Below, in pieces: positions 46,054 through 54,112 of a stretch of DNA of 64,000 nucleotides. Location of the stretch: positions 1 through 64,000 of the forward strand of contig JAVYIG010002226.1 in the NCBI GenBank assembly GCA_035222895.1. Reading direction: 5' to 3'. Each line of letters opens with the position of its first letter. Within the stretch, counting starts at the first letter, position 1. Origin of the DNA: Strongylocentrotus droebachiensis (taxonomy: Eukaryota > Echinodermata > Echinoidea > Camarodonta > Strongylocentrotidae). The position numbers and the translations under genes were made by a program. The notes beneath the pieces are model-generated. The model did not search any database. It was given only the letters and a program-made list of their open reading frames with translations, and was not told the origin of the DNA.

Positions 46054-46919
46054 TGTCTTGTTTACCCAGTGAAGCCTCATCAGTATTCATACTGTTCTCC
46101 CTGAGGGCCTTGCAATCATATTATTACCCCGGTCATCGGATTCAGGCTTAGCCGCACACAATGTATGCACATTCTCCACTCCCTGGGGAGCATTCCAGCC
46201 AGTGCATCATTTTTATAAGCGCACACTTGCTAATCTAAGCACATTAGCTTTCGCATCCCACCGGGTACCCATTTAACACCTGGGTGGAGAGTGGCAAATG
46301 TAGATCAATGTTTTGCCAAAGGACATATTTAGTGCCGCGGTGGGACTTGAACCGCGGACCTTGTGATCCACAGTCCGGTGACATATCCACACGTCCACGG
46401 GTAGTGGGTAATTTTGACTGTACCGTAACCTTAAATGGCTCTGAATTATATTCCAGTCAAGTCGTAAGCTCAAAATACATTAACCTACAAGACTTTTAAA
46501 TGTCTCATTGTTTAATAATTACTAATAACTTATATTTCATAAATTTCGTAAAATTATATTACTGTATTGATGCGTTACCATGATTACCATGGTAAAGGCA
46601 ACGCAAGCCACAGCTGGATTTTAATTGCTAGGAGTCATAGCATTTGTATAACATGTCCCTTGGGGGAGGTGTGGTCTGGACCGTGGACTAAAAATATATT
46701 CCAAAATGAAGCATGCTTACCTGTTCCGCTACCGACTCCCAGAGACCTCCCGCATGAAATCCTTGTATTTTTATCAAATATATTCTCAATGATGTTTGGG
46801 AACTCTTCGCTCGCCAATTTATTGTACAGTTCGATCTTTCTTGACTTCTGTTCGAAAATGTCGTAGCACCGTTTGTAGTGGTCGTGGTTGCGAGAAATTG
46901 AAGCTAAAGACGTTTCCAT
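21711..46919 (-). CDS. HNMT-like methyltransferase gene A (3 exons, 295 aa)
   Basis: Spliced model 46721-46919, 22800-23114, 21711-22084 on the minus strand. Both junctions are phase 1 with GT-AG sites, and the total is 888 nt, giving 295 aa against 292 in human HNMT. Joining exons 1 and 2 recreates the SAM-binding loop LGVGSGTGSFE. The acidic SAM-ribose motif VVEPSETY, the post-II motif FDFISAVNSLYYADD and the ending LMEWDIIFIEK all align with the HNMT family, which transfers methyl groups from SAM to small amines in the cytosol. Residues that contact histamine in the human enzyme look changed: the Glu-28 position is basic and the Gln-143 position is Asn. The substrate is therefore probably not histamine (inference). 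Intron 1 is 23.6 kb because it contains the giant transposon. Confidence 0.85.
22800..23114 (-). CDS. HNMT-like A, exon 2
   Basis: Internal exon, 315 nt, phase 1 in and phase 1 out, with acceptor GATTTTACAG and donor GTAAGAATT. It encodes the second half of the SAM-binding fold, from SFEAALLKQL to MIVIRS. Confidence 0.87.
23421..24725. repeat. 652-bp tandem duplication in HNMT-like A intron 1
   Basis: Unit 1 is 23421-24072 and unit 2 is 24073-24725. They are nearly identical with only scattered differences. The end of the unit (around TTAACCTGCCGTCGACCC) is related to 61997-62070 in copy B, so the ancestral single copy pre-dates the gene duplication and the tandem doubling happened in copy A. 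Confidence 0.85.
25093..25098. repeat. 6-bp target site duplication, left (GTTTTG)
   Basis: GTTTTG directly precedes the transposon's TAC terminus and recurs at 44514-44519 directly after its GTA terminus. Confidence 0.85.
25131..25519. repeat. Subterminal array of 21-bp palindromic units, left
   Basis: About 18 head-to-tail units of TATCTCGTTTTAATGAGATAG, many imperfectly palindromic and some fully so (ATCTCGTTTTAACGAGAT type). There are no unique spacers, so it is not CRISPR. The position just inside the terminus and its repetition at the other end suggest binding sites for the element's transposase (inference). Confidence 0.9.
25752..27197. other. 1.45-kb segment found only in the left inverted repeat
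   Basis: The right arm runs straight from ATCGACTGAAT into GTGGTTTATTG, whereas the left arm has ~1446 bp between them. This may be a later insertion on the left or a deletion on the right. The first part is CTAGAT-rich and moderately GC-rich, and it may be an ancestral CpG-type promoter region. It contains a hAT-like MITE. Confidence 0.7.
26308..26692. mobile_element. hAT-like MITE candidate
   Basis: Ends resemble a common hAT-MITE type: left CAGCGGCGCGGCGGATCC with the downstream AGGATTTTTCAAAAGGGAGG, right GATTCCGCCACAG. No clean 8-bp duplication is visible, because the surrounding TAGATCTAGATCTA repeats obscure it. Confidence 0.45.
27761..27863 (+). other. Leader exon 1 in left inverted repeat
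   Basis: 103-nt exon-like block with acceptor TTTTCTGTCTTCAG and donor CAA|GTAAGA, pointing inward toward the transposase. It is identical in structure to 43370-43472 on the minus strand. A diverged third copy at 41848-41951 is open over its full length and reads ATLRQHLRR, whereas here that frame closes, so this exon is probably untranslated. Confidence 0.55.
28438..28503 (+). other. Leader exon 2 in left inverted repeat
   Basis: 66-nt block bounded by TTTTCTGCAG and CAG|GTATGA (an alternative acceptor is TTCTCTTTTTAG at 28408). It contains a short in-frame ATG reading 19 codons to the donor. Spliced to the transposase exon at 29041 the frame closes, so it is likely a 5' UTR exon with an upstream open frame. 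Confidence 0.5.
29178..29999 (+). CDS. IS3-like transposase, exon 1
   Basis: Holds the DNA-binding helices and the whole DDE core. Ends at FCFMSILQ before a GTGAGC donor. Reading on through the donor reaches a stop at 30041 in the intron. Confidence 0.87.
29178..32328 (+). CDS. IS3-like DDE transposase (IS3EU type), 2 exons, 383 aa
   Basis: Exons 29178-29999 and 31999-32328 are joined at phase 0 (CAG|GTGAGC ... TTTTACAG|ACA), giving 274 + 109 residues. The start ATG lies in an exon whose acceptor TCTTTCTAG ends at 29040. Residues 1-45 form a helix-turn-helix (SYKEIIYILAQEHGI). Residues 70-105 match the IS3 OrfB-type HTH (GYRMMHAKCRQNG). The rve/RNase H-like core follows with the triad Asp131 (HVDGYD), Asp190 (RADRGTEN) and Glu228 (NQRIEYWW). 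The second exon supplies the MADIWNNHRIRP tail found after the core in animal integrase-core proteins of this kind. It would cut and join the element's ends. All catalytic residues are present and the frame is open, so it looks intact. Confidence 0.85.
30000..31998 (+). other. Transposase intron with nested repeats
   Basis: A 2-kb intron. At 30050-30290 the motif GGCATCA or CATCA recurs many times, and at 30900-31150 its inverse TGATGCC recurs, giving an inverted-repeat structure. Between them, about 30330-30790, is a fragment of the TTAA-type MITE family ending in poly-C (shared with 12727-13471). Confidence 0.6.
31999..32328 (+). CDS. IS3-like transposase, exon 2
   Basis: Begins TELDKMADIWNNHRIRPS, continuing the frame of exon 1. 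Acidic patch NVDDDDLAAC, then a stop TAA at 32326-32328. An internal ATG at 32014 is not the start. Confidence 0.83.
   Translation, partial: TELDKMADIWNNHRIRPSVNLHVPSGHPMMMYHTPQIWGTEDQLCTNVDDDDLAACISDAVFRSTVPCDKDVYDLCVYIMKRDNLDQPMEVQDALELYIHLKQEITVLL
32329..36319. other. Gene-poor centre of the giant transposon
   Basis: No confident gene. Seen: a lone terminus of the TTAA-type MITE (32382-32411), a GA-rich tract at about 34270-34415, and an exon-like block at 33198-33325 (acceptor CTGCTCCACAG; lysine-rich ending KKKKKLTQKAK; stop TAA) that could be an alternative 3' exon but has no partner. The 3' UTRs of the two convergent genes must lie here. Confidence 0.5.
36320..38509 (-). CDS. HECT-domain exon (large terminal exon)
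   Basis: Acceptor CCTTCTCAG precedes ATTGACTGCCATGCC at phase 0. The frame is open for about 729 codons to TGA. In order: SAM second half (first ~25 codons), basic and acidic linker with a nuclear-signal-like RLSRKKK, repeats at about 37385-37690, HECT N-lobe from about 37300 and C-lobe to the end. Resembles proteins annotated as G2/M phase-specific E3 ligase-like in fish and invertebrates. Confidence 0.82.
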   Translation of the reverse strand: MDCHALLEMDDECLKDYLPAFGDRLAARAFCRCQTKNEKPSSSLLERLRTRLSRKKKSVDDNPPSKKRNNAHKDTRKLEVGWMDFDYATKELKQVRSQGGGGTREIRANKSEGLDNLLATAKGLFFPDGKSKRGKIEDYEVDIQDFRGCEMRNSTVGELYENAKSRVLRLYLCTKKKNRDQPSTETSSDNQSENQPEEESDSSDCYVVQFGRKSDEGTQSQLDETLPLNLEYVGGCMIDDDCELPPIHLGFSDFEGQSVNPQRSTNISAEIQPPNQAQATDNGAHTQPRNQTLATDNRAQTQPGNLQQSTDNRAQAQPGNLQQATDNRAQTQPGNLHQATDNRAQTQPGNLHQATENGDHTQPRSQQQADAQIQRANPQQAAIDYDLQLDDAGIPSDTKALQIRLHRSNIQAEMIALFKTPEILSIQLKVTFVEELGVDARGVSREAYSAFWNSFFNTSADGEDYRVPSLNPEYGLEEWLSIGRILSKGYSDHNIFPVQLAPAFLIAVMFGEETVSTEDLLETFLLFLSPLERATVKQALQGDVLSDDEQDIFEDILDREGCHSIPKGENVRPTIYQLAHKVIIQKSMYALEGMRKVVRDALHSAFPDVNSIKIMYGSLKPTPKKVCDLLAANHQTREEAQSLRFLQQYIRAQNEEGLGTLLRFLTASPVMTATQISVQFTNTTGLARRPVAHTCGPMLELPTSYTSYRDFRSEWQAVLSSGYLAMDIA
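36320..41951 (-). CDS. SAM-HECT ubiquitin-ligase-like cargo gene
   Basis: Minus-strand exons 41848-41951, ~40566-40694 and 36320-38509. The first two join at phase 0. A SAM domain is split between exons 2 and 3: SLIDFLKERQVEEL, then LEMDDECLKDYLPAFGDRL. Next come a charged linker, about six 15-residue repeats (DNRAQTQPGNLQQAT type), and a HECT-like domain. The N-lobe contains FVEELGVDARGVSREAY; the C-lobe ends in HTCGPMLELP, whose Cys is the expected ubiquitin-accepting residue (codon 36425-36427). HECT proteins pass ubiquitin from E2 to substrate through that Cys. Translation may begin at ATGGACTCC in the second exon. Odd: the donor of that exon is not canonical (AGATAAGG), so either a small exon is missing from my model or this copy is damaged there. 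Confidence 0.7.
37385..37690 (-). repeat. 45-bp coding minisatellite in the HECT gene
   Basis: Six or so in-frame 45-bp units encode 15-residue Gln/Asn-rich repeats between linker and HECT domain. The central units are almost identical, implying recent expansion. Confidence 0.85.
38895..39605. mobile_element. TTAA-type MITE with CCCTAA...GGG ends, copy 3
   Basis: 711 bp, flanked by TTAA at 38891-38894 and 39606-39609. Ends CCCTAACAGGGCCGGG and, in reverse, CCCTAAAGAGGCCGAG. It sits in the intron between the two SAM-coding exons of the HECT gene. Diverged from the 12727 copy but with the same layout (poly-C near the right end, TTTGCAT-rich interior). Confidence 0.78.
40566..40694 (-). CDS. 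SAM-HECT gene, exon with SAM first half
   Basis: Acceptor CCCCTGCAG; reads IATDCVKDMDSENMAKGG then SLIDFLKERQVEELSF, ending near SHGER just before an in-frame TAA. The left end is uncertain because the only nearby GT would include that stop. Confidence 0.55.
41848..41951 (-). other. Diverged third copy of the leader exon, open
   Basis: Acceptor TTTTCATTTTCAG and donor CAA|GTAAGT. Clearly homologous to the 103-nt leader exon in both inverted repeats. It is open in one frame over its length (core LATLRQHLRRINLQLTNLL) and leaves at phase 0, matching the next exon. It may code the N-terminus of the HECT protein or be leader. Confidence 0.5.
42730..42795 (-). other. Leader exon 2 in right inverted repeat
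   Basis: Inverted twin of 28438-28503 with the same acceptor and donor, pointing toward the HECT gene. Confidence 0.5.
43370..43472 (-). other. Leader exon 1 in right inverted repeat
   Basis: Inverted twin of 27761-27863, same splice sites; donor here is CAA|GTAAGT. Confidence 0.55.
44193..44478. repeat. Subterminal array of 21-bp palindromic units, right
   Basis: About 13 units of the same ATCTCGTTTTAA palindrome family as at 25131-25519, so the two ends differ in copy number. Begins 35 bp from the right terminus. Confidence 0.9.
44514..44519. repeat. 6-bp target site duplication, right (GTTTTG)
   Basis: Matches 25093-25098 exactly. Confidence 0.85.
44520..46120. other. HNMT-like A intron 1, right part
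   Basis: Non-coding. A (GA)n tract at 44727-44758 and the ~130 bp after it resemble 62825-62935 in segment B, so the two introns are homologous on this far side of the transposon. A C-rich tract lies at 45625-45655 and an (AAT)n microsatellite at 46020-46052. Confidence 0.6.
46124..46404 (-). mobile_element. tRNA-derived SINE
   Basis: Same family as 3474-3745. The B box GGTTCAAGTCCCACC is better kept here. Head on the right with GTGTGGATATGTCACCGG, tail on the left running into AATAATATGATTG. Confidence 0.78.
46721..46919 (-). CDS. HNMT-like A, exon 1
   Basis: Starts METSLASISRNHDHYKRCYD and ends in the SAM loop SLGVGSGT before donor CAG|GTAAGC. 199 nt, phase 1 out. The ATG is the only sensible start: length and sequence match the N-terminus of HNMT (human MASSMRSLFSDHGKYVESF). 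Confidence 0.85.
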
Positions 46920-47024
46920 TGTAATTTATTAAGGACCTCCAGAAGGCAGTATTGCATTAGGTTGAGTAACGGAAAAGTGACATAGCCTGCGGTGCTTACG
47001 TCCCCTTTAGGTGTTTTGTAGTTG

Positions 47025-47354
47025 CAGTGGCGTACGCATGATTTTTTCAAGGGGGGGGGGGGGGGGGGGGGGGGGAGAGGGTTTTCAAATCGGGCCCAAA
47101 ATTTCGAAACGACTCAGCCATCCGCTGAATAAGCGGGGGGGGGGGGGGGGGTAAGCGTATACTTTTTTCAGCCATTGTCAATTTTGTTTTTTTTTATTTG
47201 TTATTATTATTTATTGCAAAAGAAATATATATATACAAATAAAAATCAAAAAGGGGGGGGGGGGTTCCAAAATAACATACATAAAACATACACATACAAA
47301 AACTCGTGGGGGGAGGGTTTAACCCCAAAAGCCACCTCCCTGCGTACGCGCCTG
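47025..47354. mobile_element. hAT-type MITE, 330 bp, just upstream of HNMT-like A
   Basis: Exact 8-bp duplication TGTAGTTG at 47017-47024 and 47355-47362. Ends CAGTGGCGTACGCA and, in reverse, CAGGCGCGTACGCA. The interior has three long G runs. It lies 105 bp 5' of the HNMT-like A start codon, so it is in the promoter or 5' UTR. Confidence 0.88.
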
Positions 47355-47362
47355 TGTAGTTG

Positions 47363-49479
47363 AGTATTCCACGTTATATTATATACAATAAATTTCAGTT
47401 AAACGTGCTTCCGCAAAATCATCGCTGTGTGCGGATTTTATTGTGAGAAGAGAGAAGGGATCAATGTGTTACCGTCTCCATAGGTTAACACGGAAAAACA
47501 TGAATGATGCTTTTGAGGTGCATTTGTCAGGGATTCATTTTTGTACACAATATTATGTTAGCTTCTGTATTATTTTCGGAGCAATGACGATCACAAATCA
47601 CAACTGTGAAATCTTTGAAGCAGAAAGCTTTGTGTGTGTCCTTGTGTGTGTACTTGCACTGGTCACAAGTTTTAACACGCCGCACTCGCGTCTAGTGAGT
47701 TATTTGTTTTTGTTGTTTTAGTTTATAGGCGTTTGTCATTCAAAAGTGTACCTAGCCTTTAAACAAAGCCCCATGTCTGATAGACGCCGAGCGACTGAAA
47801 AGAGACTAATCCCGAAAACTAGAGTGAGTCGCCGACTCGATCGTAGTCTGCAAGCACATATCCTAATTTGACACTTTATCAACAAATCATTGTGCCTTGA
47901 GAGAAGCCTAGCCAAGCTACCTACTGGTTGTGTCAGGAGCAGCTACAGGGCATATGGCCTATGGTAGTCTTATAGTGCAGACTCACTTTTAAGACTGACC
48001 AGGGTTTGTGCTTGCAGACTAACTCGATCGCGCGTTCACCCCGTGTCTCTAGACTCATCTCAGCCGCTGATTGGGGTAGAAAAACATATTGCTCCGATTG
48101 TCTCATTTTCGCTCGCGTGAACATTGCCAGCACAAACCACTGACCTCTGCCTCCTGAACGGATCATCGCCCATTCCATTCACTATACGTTACGTACTATA
48201 AAGGCTGTATTGTCTGACCGTTCATGAATATTCATGTTTTTGCTAAACTCGGCAAAATGTTTGCTTTTACTAAATGGAAAAATTACGGTGGGGGGTTTGA
48301 TGAAATGGACATAATGAAATAGGCAGAAGTGATCTATGATAATTCATGCTTTTTATGTTTCGTGTGCTCGACCTATAATCTTCAAATCGCTTGGTAAACT
48401 GAGTCCAAAGTTAGACTTGTTTTACATGTGTATTATAGGCAATGACGAGCTTGCAACCTATTTTGAAAAATTACGGTGGGTGAACTTTCAAAAGTCAATG
48501 AGACATGAGGGCTCCAATGAAAGAGCTAGTGATAACGTACGTCGGGGTGGATGTGCTTTTCGTTTAAACAAAAAATGAATTTTTAACGATTTTTTTTAAA
48601 AAACGTCCATAGGCTAACATGTTAGGCTGCCGACTCAGATCATGCTCTGACGATAGGGGGCGTTGTGAAATGAGACTAACCGGAGCCATATGTAAGCAAG
48701 AGTCACAAGGCCTTTTCAAAAGGATAGCGTTTACCCCCGCCCGCGCAAATTTTTGTTACACGCTAGCCTGGCCATTTCTAAGATAAACACCTTGGAAACG
48801 ACTAATTTTAGTCTAGCAGCCTACATGCGAGTAGTCCAGCCTCTGTACCGTTTTCGTGTAGCGCACTCAATCCGCTGATAAAATAACACACCCTCAACGT
48901 TGAAAGTAGACCTAGCCATTCCTCTCAATCTGGACCTCGAATACGGAAGTTTGGTGAGAGACCGCTCTGTGTGTGGGGGATAAAAAGAAAGAACGGACTG
49001 AATCTGGACTAACATGCGAGGTGCATGGTGATATGATACACATCATGTACGTACATCATGCATGACAATCATCAGATAAAGACATAGCTTGTAAATGAGA
49101 CGGCCATCGGAGCCATCGGGCGATGGAATTCAAAAACTTTATTTATTTTAATTTAATTTAGGAACTTTACCTTACTCTTTATCTAAGACCTGAACGAACG
49201 AACGTTCAGCTAGAGAGCAACCAGGTTAAACTGCGGTAGTGCATGCCTATATGTATGCTTTACCACCAGCGCACGTTTACGAGTATTACGGCGAAAGTGG
49301 CCAGGCTAGCGTGTAAAAAAAATATTCGCCCCCCGCCCTTGATTCGTACACAGCGATAAGTAATTAAGACCAGCTTGTGTTCTTGCTTACTCAGGATGTT
49401 GGCGTGTTAGTATCATGTTCATGCTCGTAAAATATAAGTTGTCATCCCTTGTGAGAGCGATGAAGATCTGCTTCAAGGA
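47363..49479. other. Non-coding stretch upstream of HNMT-like A
   Basis: No gene recognised. A phrase GAAAAATTACGGTGGG recurs at about 48277 and 48465. Likely promoter and intergenic DNA with old repeats. Confidence 0.4.
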
Positions 49480-51247
49480 TCACTGTTTCCTGTTACATTA
49501 ACATCATTATTTCTCAACACTTATCTTCATGTCAACCAGAATGATTTGCTTGATCCTATGCAGTCAGCATACAGAATTGCACGCAGTACTGAGACTGCAC
49601 TGCTTTCTCTGCAGAATGATGTACTCTGTGCCATTGATAAAAAACAAGCTGTTTTCTTGCTAATGTTGGACCTTTCCTTTGATACGGTGGACCACACCAT
49701 TCTTTCACATAGCTTAGCCGAGGACTTTGGTCTAGGCGATAATGTTTCGTCTTTGGTTCCGATCGTATCTTAGCACAGGTCTAGTATGGTTCACGTCAGT
49801 GGATCCTTCTCAAATGACCAACATCTGACATTTGGGATACCGCAAGGGTCTATCATTGGACCACAATTGTTTACATACTACATTCGTTGTATAGGAAACA
49901 TCATAGGTCAGCATGCAATTCAACATCATGTATATGCAGATGATATTCAGATGTTTACCATATTTGATCCTACCAAGCCTGGGGATGCGATACGTGCGTA
50001 TTTCCGTCTCTCAAAGTGCTTAGAAGACATACAGGCCTGGCTTGTCATGTCTAAGCTAAAGTTAAACTCTAGCAAGACAGCATTTTTCATTGCTGCATCA
50101 CAAAGCCATCTGAATCTTCTCAAAAATCTGTCCTTTTCAATTGGTGATCAGAACATTCCCAATTCTTCTACAATTAGGGACCTGGGGTCGTGTTTGATGG
50201 GGAAATGAAAATGTCTGACCATGTCACCAACTTATGTCGCACCCTGAACTGGCAAATATATAACTTAAATCGCATCAGAAAGTACTTAGATCGAGAAACG
50301 TGTCATAATGTTGTTAGAGCACTTGTGCTCTCCAGGCTTGACTATGGTGGATGCTTACTTGGGGGTATAAGTAAGAAGGACCTGGGCAGACTTCAACGTC
50401 TGCAAAACAAATGTGCCCGTCTAATTTATCAACAACCAAAATGGTCTCACGCCACCCCATTGTTGCAGGAACTACACTGGCTCCCAGTTGCTGATAGAAT
50501 ACAATACCGGATACTTGTTCAAACTTTCAAATCTATGTCGACTACCCTTCCTGTATACATTTCCTCACTCTTTCAGCAACAGAGAACATCCTATTCACTT
50601 AGCTCCTTCACTTAGTCTTCATCAGCTCCTACCTTTGCCATTCCCAAATCCCGTAAACAGGCTGGTTTCAAATCCTTTCAGTCCTTAGCCCCACGTCTCT
50701 GGAACAAACTCCCCTCTTTCTTAAGAAAATGTCCTTCACTAGATTTCTTCAAAAAACATCTGAAAACTTACCTGTACAACTCCTCTCAAAGGGATCCGGT
50801 AACTTTGTCTCAGATTCTGAAACAAAATTCTGGATTTAGCTCATGATGCAATGATAATTATAAACCTTTAGGTCAGTCAGGAACCCTATGACTTTTACAA
50901 GCCGATCGCCTGTCTGATTATCAAGATATTTATGATTGGAATTACAAATTTTGAAAACCGTTCGCCTGACGGTTTTCATAACACTACAGTCTATTGGGGA
51001 AAACGAGTATGGTAAAACCGGTCACTCAAAGATTTTTACTTTTTTGAAGGACTTCTTGATCATTTTGAAGCGCAATTTGTTTAGGGCCTCAATATTACAC
51101 CATATCACAGACACTGATAACACGTAGGGCTGTGTATCTCAGATTTAACATTGTTAAACGATCCCTTTAAATTGTCGAAAGTCTAGGAGAGCAGCGCATT
51201 GTAACCTTTGGAAAAGGCGCTATATAAATCCAATTATTATTATTATT
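49480..51247 (+). mobile_element. L2/CR1-group LINE, 5'-truncated
   Basis: Reverse transcriptase remnant followed by a 3' UTR ending GGCGCTATATAAATCC and an (ATT)n tail at about 51232-51247, the usual 3' end of L2-like LINEs. The 5' part of RT and the endonuclease are missing. Confidence 0.82.
49500..50800 (+). pseudogene. L2-like LINE reverse transcriptase, broken
   Basis: Starts in RT motif 1-2 (NDLLDPMQSAYRIARSTET) and continues with LMLDLSFDTVDH (first catalytic Asp, with two residues apparently lost), GIPQGSIIGP, and HVYADDIQMF at about 49930 (the second and third Asp). The thumb follows: RLDYGGCLLGG and LHWLPVADRIQYRILV, ending LWNKLPSFLRKCPSLDFF near 50740. It shifts frame near 49775, again near 50190, and once more near 50610. 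Not functional. Confidence 0.82.
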
Positions 51248-51394
51248 TATGTTGGTAACATTTTTCACGAGGGGGTGGGGACCTCGATATATAATCTTGT
51301 TTGCGTAATTATCATGCGTTAGCTCTCCCTCTTTAAATGTATTTAACTCAATAAAATACATTTGGATATTTTGATTCATTTTGTACTGGCCATC

Positions 51395-51751
51395 CGTATT
51401 CCAGTCGGCCCGTGTTGTGTTGTATGTGTTATAGGTAAGAGCCCTGCCCTCTCTCGTTGTCTCCCTTCTTTCCCTGTCCCTTTCACTCCTTCTATGTTAT
51501 GTTTAATTGGTTTATGTATTTGTGCGTTTCTTTATTGTTGGTATACTATTTTTGCAACTATAAGTTATAGGGGCTGCAATCTACAAGCCCAGCTTTTCAG
51601 CAGTCCCTCCATGACCAACCTGTTTTATATGCCTGTTGTACACTAGTTACATATATTGTTAAGTTTCATTGTTTTATTATGTACAATGCAATCCCATGTA
51701 CTTTATTTATTTTGTTGGAAATGGAAATAAAACGAAATGAAATGAAATGAA
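51395..51751 (+). mobile_element. LINE 3' end (CR1-like), remnant
   Basis: Begins near CGGCCCGTGTTGTGTTG and ends GGAAATGGAAATAAAACG plus a (GAAAT)n tail, a common 3' terminus of CR1-like LINEs in invertebrates. No coding part remains. Confidence 0.55.
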
Positions 51752-52030
51752 ATATCAACTGCTATTGCATCTGAGTACTTTTCTCGTAATTCAATCGTTT
51801 AGATCTACTACACTAGCGATTCTACACGATTCAAAATCTAATGTTGTAAATGTAAACATGTAGGTCGCAGGGAGTAGAGGGGGGGGGGGAGGGTGAGACC
51901 TCAATATATATCAACTGCCATTGCTTGTGTATACTATTCCTACATTTCAATCATTTACATCTACTACACTAGCGAATCGGAACATTCCAAATCTCCTGTT
52001 AAAAATGTAATCATGTAAACAACCTGAATC
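51752..52030. repeat. ~157-bp tandem duplication
   Basis: Two units share ATATCAACTGC and CATCTACTACACTAGCGA blocks at about 51752 and 51909, separated by a G run. Moderately diverged. Confidence 0.6.
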
Positions 52031-52337
52031 ATTTATGTCTGCTACACTCAATGTACATAAACATTATCAAGGACAACATAATGGAAGGTACATTGTAAGC
52101 AAGCAAATCGTAATTACTCCATTATCAATTTGTCATATTTTGTATGAAATAAAGAAGAGTCCAATATCAAACGCCAGTCTGCAAGGTTCTCCAGGTGGAG
52201 TGATAACAAACGGAATTGAGGTTCTGTTTACATCACTATTCTCACAGGGGTATGAATGCTAATAGAGGTTAGGTGATATCAATGTCATATTTCATATTAT
52301 CACCTAGCCCTGAAGTTAAATGTTGGCTACTATGACC

Positions 52338-52760
52338 AGGCGCGCCGGAAGCAGTTTGGGATTGCGGGGGGGGGGGGGGGGGGGGCAAACACTCGAGGGG
52401 GGTCACCTTCCAGGGGCAGTGAAGTAATGAGCAAAAAACGTTTGGGAGGGGGGGATATAAACAAATCTGCATCACCACCACTCTTACACGTTACATGCAG
52501 GCCCCGCGAAACGTTTTTCACAGTGGAGTATTAACGATCAGGGAGAGCGTAAATTGGCGTGGGGTCCAGGGCCTGAGCCTCAGCAGGGGGTCAAGGGGCA
52601 GATCCCCCGGAAGCTCAGGGGTTTTAATATTTAACTACGGTGAGATGAACACCCATGGGGCCGCCTTAGGGCCCCTTGCTGGGGTCTAGGGGGCAGAACC
52701 CCCGGAAGCTCTGGGGGGTTTAGGCATTTAATTAAGGTCAGATGGGCATATTTTTATACC
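52338..52760. repeat. G-rich dispersed repeats
   Basis: At 52338-52392 the GGAAGCAGTTTGGGATT repeat with a long G run (also at 6017-6058). At 52566-52745 two related units share GGGCAGATCCCCCGGAAGCT-like cores. Probably MITE fragments. Confidence 0.5.
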
Positions 52761-52868
52761 TCATTTGTCACATGGAACTGATTGTGTGTAGTGTTGTTTG
52801 GTACTTCTTCTTATTTTATATATATTTATATCGACATGGGTTTACTCATGGGCCTTGGTTATTTAAAA

Positions 52869-52871
<3 letters not shown>

Positions 52872-52902
<31 letters not shown>
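52872..52902. repeat. (AG)n microsatellite
   Basis: About 15 dinucleotide units. Confidence 0.95.
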
Positions 52903-52906
<4 letters not shown>

Positions 52907-53399
52907 GGGAGAGACAAAGACAGAAAGAGACACATGAGTGACTTTTCCTTGATATCAGAAAATTATATGTACGATCCCATTAGTCATACCATGAAACACG
53001 GACTCGCACACTCTTTATAGCATGTCACAGTATCGCAGGTGAATAAGATATTGCATACGTAACAAGTCAAGGGTGAACGAAAAAACATTTTTTGAAAGGA
53101 GCATTCTAAAAGGAAACCTGTAGATATTGAAATCATTTGTAAGGATATTCACGTTGGTTGGTTTTACATTAAAGGGATAGCCGAGTTCTTGTTTAAGACC
53201 GCAAATGCCTTCGAAATCTATGGTTATTGCTCTTTTTCTTATTTATTACATTTCTTGTGCTCTTTTATAACCTGAAATGGCTATGAAGGTAATTGTAGAC
53301 CCGAAAGTGTGTGAATTTAGATTGAATACGATCATACAAATTCAGCTCCACTTTAAAAAAATGACGGTGACCTTTAATTAATTAGTCAGTTTAAACGTA

Positions 53400-54112
53400 A
53401 AAGGAAACCGAACCCCAAGTAATAACTTTACTTATACTAAGAGATTTATTATATTATTGCCCATAAATCTTCAATATTTCCCACCAAAGTTTATGAAAGA
53501 GGAATAAAGCAAAAATAAAGTACAGTTTCTCAACACGACATGGGCATCGCCATTTTCTTGATAATGTGACGTACTATGCGAAGTCGTTTATCAAGTAATG
53601 TAACTAAAATTTATGGATGCTTCTTTCCCAGACGTTTGTGGTGATGAAGCATTTCATTCACCTGCTATTATCCTTTGTACTATAATTGCCAGAACGCAAA
53701 TTGCATAAATAAGTTAGTGCTCTTCTGGGGTGAAGGTTTTTCATAAATGAAATAGATTTGTCAACTGCTAAAGTGTAGTATTTATCAATGAATTTTGTTA
53801 TTTTTCACCTTTAATTTCTATCATCTCAGTTATTATTATTTTGTATTGAAAAGTAAAGGTTTCTTTATTGATTTAAAAATTCTTTCCAACTAAAGCTTGG
53901 TGCATGATACATGTACAACTTCAACAGGTACGTCACATTTTCAAGAAAATGGCTGCGCCCATATCATGCTGAAAGGCATCACATCATGCCAGGAATATCT
54001 TCATTTATATATATCTTGTACATTTTCGTAAGGAATATTGTACATCAAAGGGCAGGAATACATCTCATTTTCCAAAATACCTACACTTATTCTTTGGGTT
54101 TAGGTTTCCTTT
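53400..54112. mobile_element. MITE with long imperfect inverted ends
   Basis: Left AAAGGAAACCGAACCCCAAG and, in reverse from the right, AAAGGAAACCTAAACCCAAA. Further in, both arms share GCCATTTTCTTGA and AATGTGACGTAC. 713 bp. The target duplication is not clear, so the superfamily is unassigned. Confidence 0.65.
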
